Assembly (NCBI GenBank): GCA_018985225.1
Contig: JADGIF010000005.1
Location: 1-48,303 of the forward strand
DNA: 48,303 bases
Source: Amoeboradix gromovi
Lineage: Eukaryota > Sanchytriomycota > Sanchytriomycetes > Sanchytriales > Sanchytriaceae
Direction of reading: 5' to 3'
The notes beneath the pieces were generated by a model. That model made no database searches, was not told the origin of the DNA, and saw only the letters and a program-made list of their open reading frames with translations. The translations under genes were made by a program, and so were the position numbers. Positions within the stretch are counted from its first letter, which is position 1. The number at the start of each line of letters is the position of its first letter. Positions 43,631 through 48,303 of this stretch are shown here, one piece after another.

Positions 43631-46540
43631 TTAGTCATCTCCCTTATAAACACTTGCATACGGCCCCTTTTGCAGTGCTTTTATTTTTAATAAACACTCA
43701 TCAATCTCTGCCACATCTTCCTTCAAGCTTTCTATTTTGTAAAATACTCGCAATCCGACCTTTAGATAGTTTATAGTCTTTTCCCTGTCCTGAGTTAATT
43801 TAGCTAGTTTAGGTGGATTCTTTATCTGATTTAACAATTCCAACAACAATGGCCTGTAATCCTCCAACTTGAGCTCTTCGTTATCAATTGCCATTAATAC
43901 CATGATTGCACTCTGCCTCACTTGCTCTATATCTTTTAATCCTTTGCTTAGCAGTTCTATAACATAGTCACGATTCGCCATATTCAGCTCTACTAATAAT
44001 TGCAAACACGCGTACGCAAGTTTCCTATTTGTTAGCCCATCATCAATTTTAATTTTCATCAAACCCATATCTAGCACTCTTATGTATTTAGCATTAACAT
44101 TAGTTTGTAACCGTAGGTACTCAAACAGCGAACCTAATTCTGTTTTTATCAATCCGTTGATAATCGCATCCATAATTATTTCCAATTTACAGTAATTGAA
44201 CTCCAATAGATCGCTGGTCGTATTGAATATCTCATCTATTTGTTTGGTCACCTTTAACAAGTGGATTCGTAACATGGTGTTGTTTACCAACGAGTCATCT
44301 TGTAACAAATTTAGTCTACCAGACAACAATGAATGCGCATGAATGGCCAGACTGTTGAAGCCATCCGATTCACCCACATCCAGTTCATCTGCCAGCTTGT
44401 CACATAGTTTTACAAAGCTCAAATCTGCCGATTTGTGGTTCAGTAGAAACACAAGTTTGTCCTTCACATCCATTAATCCTTCATATATCTGCATGAAAAC
44501 TGTGTCATTTACTCGGCTACCAGTATACTTTAGAGTGTATTTATTCAGTGGAATCGCACATATTTCAGCAATGTTTGTAATTTCATTGGACATCAAGAAA
44601 GTTGACCATGATTTTATTGGAGCAGTTGCTCTATTGGCTAGTGAGGTATAAAATAGCAGCAGTTCGCTAGGCTCTGCGCTAAAATTCGTCACGTCATTTG
44701 ATTTTATCAACTCATACAAAGCATCGGTTAGATGAGGTTTAATCAGTTCTAGCTCATCCGAATTGCTAGTGGGCATATAAAATAAGTAATTCATAATAGT
44801 TTTGTCACCAATAAAAGGCAGTAACTTGTAATAATCCGAATAATTGGACATTGGATGATTTTGATTAATTAGATAAAATAATATGCCACTAATAGAATTA
44901 GAGTTAGCCGATGCGTATTTTAAGTATTCTAGTATAAACGGTAGCAAGGGCTCAATCGGTTTCATACTAAAAAGCATTGTCCATTCCTCATCAGTAAACG
45001 GAACCCAATTATCGAAAAACAATTTGCTTCCCGAGCTTTGCAATATGTCAATTATTATTGAGTTATTGGTTTTTAACAGATTTACTAATAATGGACCAAC
45101 ATCAATCAAATCAGGGTACCATATTGCAACGGTTGCTAGGTTAGAATCGATAATTTTACCAAGTAGTGAGACAGTAACAGGATATAAAGACTCATGCAGC
45201 TGGTTATTCAATCTTAAATGTTCCAATATCATTACAATATTTTCTTTTGAGGAATTTAAGCAATTTGTTAGCAATGTAGATTGCCACTCAATTGGTGGAC
45301 TAGAATGCTTTAGGAGCAATGAGAATAGAGTATAGTAGTGTGGGTTAGTGCTGTTGAATAAATTGAATGTTTTACTGATATGCACTGAATATGGGATTGC
45401 CTTGATCACTAACAGAAGTAGTTCATCATTATTAGGATCATTAATAAGAACAGTAAACAAAGTATCAATTAGGTTTGTGATTTGAGTAGAGGTTAACTTA
45501 TTAAATTGAAGGCTGGAGAGTGATAAGTAATGATTAGCCACCACAATACGGATTTGGAGATTTTGATCGTTAAGCGAATTAATAAGAACATCGTGTGATT
45601 TGCCGGAATCAAAATCAGGGTATCTAATTAGCAATCTCGAAAGCAGTTGAATAGCGTGTAACCTAATTTGCCAACTACTATCATAATTAGAATCCATTTG
45701 ATCATCAAATCCAAAATCATCATCAAGCATGCCCTCATCCATGGAGAACTGGCACAGTGAGTTTAGCTGATTTATGAATGAATTGAGATAATCGCGATTG
45801 AATAAAGTAAGAAACTTTGGAACAAACATATGAAACATATCAATCAAAGCACAGCCATCTAGTATATTGTCCTCGTGTAAATCTAAGGGAAGATGCAAAA
45901 TGCTATGGAACTGCGCAAGTGAAGAAATATCTCGTCTGAGTATTGAAGATAAAACTGAATAAAACAAGCGAGACTGAATCCTGTCAGAAGACCTGCGCTC
46001 CAAAGTTAAATGAATAATGGATTGAAGGAGATTAGAAGGAACGCAGTTAACAAGGGCTTCTAATAGAAGATATTGTTTATCTAATGAGTCGAGAGTTGAT
46101 AAGTAAGTAATAAGGGAGTCATCAAATTGGATCTTCAGATTGGATTTGTACTGTTCACAGAACTGAATAATTAGTTCTAAACACTTCCATGAAATGAACT
46201 TTGACAACCAAGAGGGATCAAATGGTGCCCTGGACTTAATTAGTGTTTGATAACACATAACGATGATTTCTTCGTATTCATTTGAATAGAGGTCATCCAG
46301 AACGCTGGTGACAGCACTCACATCCATCAGAGGAATGGATTTAATTGTCATCTGAACTATGTCAGCCTGATGGGATGTTAGCAACTGCAAGACTTGTCTT
46401 GTTTGCTTAGAGTCTAATAGCTGTATGGGTTCTTGATTCTTCACTGAAAGTAGCAGATCAGATAGTGCAATAAAATGCAAATCTGGATCACTGGAAGTAG
46501 CAAGGTTTTGTAAAAGTTGAGCAACCGGTGGAATTGTCAT
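43631..46540 (-). CDS. CAND1: CAND1/TIP120 cullin exchange factor
   Basis: 969 aa (human 1230), all HEAT-like helices. CAND1 wraps around cullin-RING ligases and swaps substrate receptors. Clues: an N-terminal start like LLQNLATSSDPDLHFIALSD (human SNLLEKMTSSDKDFRFMATND); a conserved acidic loop then DDDFGFDDQMDSNYDSSWQI (about 273) where human has DDEYSDDDDMSWKVRR; and near the C-terminus MGLMKIKIDDGLTNRKLAYA with ELLSKGLKDIEQVR, matching [20 protein letters not shown] and HVEDGLKDHYDIK. Shorter than usual because several middle repeats are missing. The next gene upstream on the same strand, RPC53, is 38 bp away. Confidence 0.85.
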   Translation of the reverse strand: MTIPPVAQLLQNLATSSDPDLHFIALSDLLLSVKNQEPIQLLDSKQTRQVLQLLTSHQADIVQMTIKSIPLMDVSAVTSVLDDLYSNEYEEIIVMCYQTLIKSRAPFDPSWLSKFISWKCLELIIQFCEQYKSNLKIQFDDSLITYLSTLDSLDKQYLLLEALVNCVPSNLLQSIIHLTLERRSSDRIQSRLFYSVLSSILRRDISSLAQFHSILHLPLDLHEDNILDGCALIDMFHMFVPKFLTLFNRDYLNSFINQLNSLCQFSMDEGMLDDDFGFDDQMDSNYDSSWQIRLHAIQLLSRLLIRYPDFDSGKSHDVLINSLNDQNLQIRIVVANHYLSLSSLQFNKLTSTQITNLIDTLFTVLINDPNNDELLLLVIKAIPYSVHISKTFNLFNSTNPHYYTLFSLLLKHSSPPIEWQSTLLTNCLNSSKENIVMILEHLRLNNQLHESLYPVTVSLLGKIIDSNLATVAIWYPDLIDVGPLLVNLLKTNNSIIIDILQSSGSKLFFDNWVPFTDEEWTMLFSMKPIEPLLPFILEYLKYASANSNSISGILFYLINQNHPMSNYSDYYKLLPFIGDKTIMNYLFYMPTSNSDELELIKPHLTDALYELIKSNDVTNFSAEPSELLLFYTSLANRATAPIKSWSTFLMSNEITNIAEICAIPLNKYTLKYTGSRVNDTVFMQIYEGLMDVKDKLVFLLNHKSADLSFVKLCDKLADELDVGESDGFNSLAIHAHSLLSGRLNLLQDDSLVNNTMLRIHLLKVTKQIDEIFNTTSDLLEFNYCKLEIIMDAIINGLIKTELGSLFEYLRLQTNVNAKYIRVLDMGLMKIKIDDGLTNRKLAYACLQLLVELNMANRDYVIELLSKGLKDIEQVRQSAIMVLMAIDNEELKLEDYRPLLLELLNQIKNPPKLAKLTQDREKTINYLKVGLRVFYKIESLKEDVAEIDECLLKIKALQKGPYASVYKGDD

Positions 46541-46578
46541 GTTTCAAGGCATAAATTTTATTGTTTTAAATATAAAAC

Positions 46579-47217
46579 CTAATCAATATGAATGCTGGCG
46601 ACTATTTTCCCTCGAACACTTCCAAAATCTGATATTTTAGAGTCGCCATACACTTGAGTTAAAATTACCTTTTGCAACATTTTTGACTGAATACCCATGC
46701 CTAACTCGAATACCATGCTACCTAGAACAAGTTCGCATTTTCCTGATTTGTAAACTCTTACTTTACCAATTAAGCCGTTGCCACTAACTTTGGGCAATGG
46801 TGGCATGCACAACATATGGATTTGATTATAGAATTCTTGAGCTTCAGACGGCGGCATTTCGTTTAGGCAAGCCTTTTTTAAAAGATCTTTCAATGGGATG
46901 TCTGATACTAAAAGCTGTTTGTCGAATTTGTACTCGTGTAAATCAATTTTATCTTCTACGCGAGTATCCATCTGAAAATCTTGCTGCGGTTCGTCAACAA
47001 TCATCTGGTTCTGAGTATGAACTTGTTTCTTGTACTTCCTGTCCTCTATTTTTCGCAACCTATTCTCAAACTCTTCTTTTCTATTTAATCTTTGTTGCTT
47101 TTGAATACTAGTCAACTCAGAATTGTCTGTATTTCTCGGCTTGAATTTAGGTTTGAATTTAAATCCTGTCAATGATGGCAATATGTTGTCTGTCTTATCG
47201 TTGTCTTCATTTTTCAT
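46579..47217 (-). CDS. RPC53: RNA polymerase III subunit RPC4/RPC53
   Basis: 212 aa from ATG (yeast 422, human about 400). With RPC37 it forms the TFIIF-like subcomplex of RNA polymerase III that helps initiation and termination. Signature regions: N-terminal FKFKPKFKPR (RPC4 typically has a basic FKPK..R stretch), basic coiled coil about 35-65, and the C-terminal dimerisation part LIGKVRVYKSGKCELVLGSM, VFELGMG, LQKVILTQVYG, GSVRGKIVASIHID. The acidic middle section of the family is mostly missing. It is followed 38 bp on by CAND1 on the same strand. Confidence 0.8.
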   Translation of the reverse strand: MKNEDNDKTDNILPSLTGFKFKPKFKPRNTDNSELTSIQKQQRLNRKEEFENRLRKIEDRKYKKQVHTQNQMIVDEPQQDFQMDTRVEDKIDLHEYKFDKQLLVSDIPLKDLLKKACLNEMPPSEAQEFYNQIHMLCMPPLPKVSGNGLIGKVRVYKSGKCELVLGSMVFELGMGIQSKMLQKVILTQVYGDSKISDFGSVRGKIVASIHID

Positions 47218-47353
47218 AGTTTCGGATTGGGATCCCTCAAAATTTCAGAGTGGATTCCATAATGAACAATTCATGAAAGACAGAGTATAGCATAGTATTT
47301 GAACAGATTTACTTAATTTAATTGATCGATTAAACAATCCAAAACTGAACGCG

Positions 47354-47773
47354 TTATTTTAATTTGAGATGTTTGGGTAAAATTTGCTTACAGTACTTCA
47401 CTGCGTTTTCTATGTTATCGACTTTTGGATGGACACTTTGAGCTTTGGCAACTGCCACATGTTGCCGATGTCGGATTGTATGATAGTTGTACAATGGCGA
47501 ATCAACAATTACTTGCATTCCAATGTAGTTGTAACTTCCGATTGGGGCATATATACATGCACCGGTATCAATGTAGTTATGGTCTCCAATATTGCATTGA
47601 ATTGAAGTAAATTCGCAAATTACGGTAAAATCTCCAATACTTACGTTATTAGATATTCTAGCAGTCGGGTGGATAATGCAGTTTTTACCAATACTTACAT
47701 TAGATCCTATTGCGGTGTCAAATGCTACAACACTGTTGCTCATTTTGAAGTGTCTCGTTTCAAAAAGAATCAT
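47354..47773 (-). CDS. Dynactin subunit 6 (p27), short
   Basis: 139 aa from the first ATG, or 129 from the ATG giving MSNSVVAFDTAIG, which is more family-like. Left-handed beta-helix hexapeptide repeats: IGSNVSIGKNCIIHPTARIS, VSIGDFTVICEFTSI, CNIGDHNYIDTGACIYA, IGSYNYIGMQVIVD. The C-terminal helix ILPKHLKLK corresponds to ILPNYHHLKK of human DCTN6. DCTN6 and DCTN5 cap the pointed end of dynactin and bind cargo adaptors. About 50 residues shorter than human, missing one insertion loop. A generic hexapeptide acyltransferase is less likely, because no catalytic His pattern is obvious. Confidence 0.7.
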   Translation of the reverse strand: MILFETRHFKMSNSVVAFDTAIGSNVSIGKNCIIHPTARISNNVSIGDFTVICEFTSIQCNIGDHNYIDTGACIYAPIGSYNYIGMQVIVDSPLYNYHTIRHRQHVAVAKAQSVHPKVDNIENAVKYCKQILPKHLKLK

Positions 47774-47801
47774 AATAAATAAACGAGACCCATTCTGACA
47801 A

Positions 47802-48053
47802 ATGTCCTCATTTCCAAGAAGGAAGAATACTTATAAAGCATACTAGATTACCCATTATCATTAATTGATGATGCCCAACACAAAAATGAAACGAAAAAAC
47901 ACGCTGAACGCGCCATTATAGAAGAACAAAAAAGATTACAATGAGGTATTAGAAAAAGACAATAAGTCAAAATCACCACATGCAAAACACATTAAACCAC
48001 AATCAAGAGAATGTGTACACGTATGTCATAACATTCAAGTACAATCCTTTTAA
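47802..48053 (+). pseudogene. Broken small ORF divergent from DCTN6
   Basis: ATG at 47802 gives MSSFPRRKNTYKAY-stop. In the next frame the sequence continues as LDYPLSLIDDAQHKNETKKH and AERAIIEEQKRLQ-stop, then in the third frame NEVLEKDNKSKSPHAKHIKP and QSRECVHVCHNIQVQSF-stop (48053). The three pieces abut or overlap and all look coding. Two single-base frameshifts would explain them; I found no GT..AG pair that does. A small charged protein of about 85 aa, family unknown. Sequencing error or recent decay are both possible. Confidence 0.35.
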
Positions 48054-48080
48054 TTTATCAATTGGGCTTCACTTGGCAAA

Positions 48081-48303
48081 TGGGACACCAAATATAAAAA
48101 CTAGACTAACTGGTTTTTAAAGGAGGTGCACCATACGGAGGAAATGCTATTATTAATAAAAGATCTTCTATTATACCAATTTTCTTTCATTACTTTCAAT
48201 CCCCTCTTCAAAATAAAACTAAAAGACCTGCATCTCGTTCAAATATATGAGGTCTTTGAGCATCTAAGCAAAAGGTGCATTTTCTTAGACGGTACTCTTT
48301 CTT
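48081..48303 (-). mobile_element. TIR element copy 4 (cut by the window end)
   Basis: Begins tgggacaccaaatataaaaa and continues with AAGATCTTCTATTATACCAA, then the reverse complement of the CTFC-containing coding part up to the end of the window. Unlike copies 1 and 2 this copy keeps the full FERDAG-region linker (CATCTCGTTCAAATA), so it could be the least damaged one. Confidence 0.75.

Noticed and set aside
44883-45335. 150-codon plus-strand ORF
   Set aside because: Antisense shadow of CAND1.

Overview
The window looks like nuclear DNA of a compact, AT-rich, intron-poor eukaryote with fungal affinity. The evidence is a mitochondrial F1Fo-ATP synthase epsilon subunit, a PET117-like cytochrome oxidase assembly factor, BRR2, TAH18, CAND1, dynactin p27, RNA polymerase III C53, MCM10, a Rad4/Dpb11/TopBP1-like BRCT protein, CDC6, RecQ and a Trp enzyme carrying the fungal GATase-IGPS-PRAI order. 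Intact HIS1 and Trp enzymes suggest the organism makes its own histidine and tryptophan and is not a minimal parasite. The species cannot be named from the sequence.

Layout. 1-1.1 kb: degraded coding pieces and an IS607-type relic. 1.26-9 kb: TAH18 (-) with ATP15 (+) 64 bp away, then BRR2 (+). 9-12.7 kb: a small membrane protein, a 50-residue ORF, a 5'-truncated FtsX-type permease and HIS1, all (-). 13.3-14.45 kb: a terminal-inverted-repeat (TIR) element next to an IS607/Fanzor relic. 14.5-17.2 kb: the BRCT protein (-) and MCM10 (+) share a 111-bp divergent promoter. 18.3-20.5 kb: a secreted or membrane LRR protein. 21.7-23.5 kb: an LTA4H-type aminopeptidase split by what appears to be a 19-nt intron. 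23.8-26 kb: TIR element, NUP42, two IS607 relics, PET117. 26.9-34.3 kb: a large unknown alpha-helical protein, CDC6, an IS607 relic and a TCP11/SOK1 protein. 34.4-39.9 kb: TIR element, a second kind of Fanzor-like fragment, the four-domain Trp enzyme and an IS607 relic. 40.4-48.3 kb: a third TnpB-like fragment, RecQ, CAND1, RPC53, DCTN6, a broken small ORF and a cut-off TIR element.

Functional themes. DNA replication and checkpoint genes are over-represented (BRCT protein, MCM10, CDC6, RecQ) and several are shorter than usual. Between the genes lie decayed copies of two mobile families. One is an IS607-like element with a TnpA helix-turn-helix and a TnpB/Fanzor2-type RuvC/zinc-ribbon end. The other is a family of about 0.4-0.5 kb with ~30-bp TIRs and a small CxxC protein. 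No intact nuclease or recombinase is present. The most notable observations are the TrpE-TrpG-TrpC-TrpF single polypeptide, the 19-nt intron, the set of Fanzor-type relics, a BRR2 whose second helicase cassette has lost recognisable motifs, and a shared motif just upstream of three start codons.
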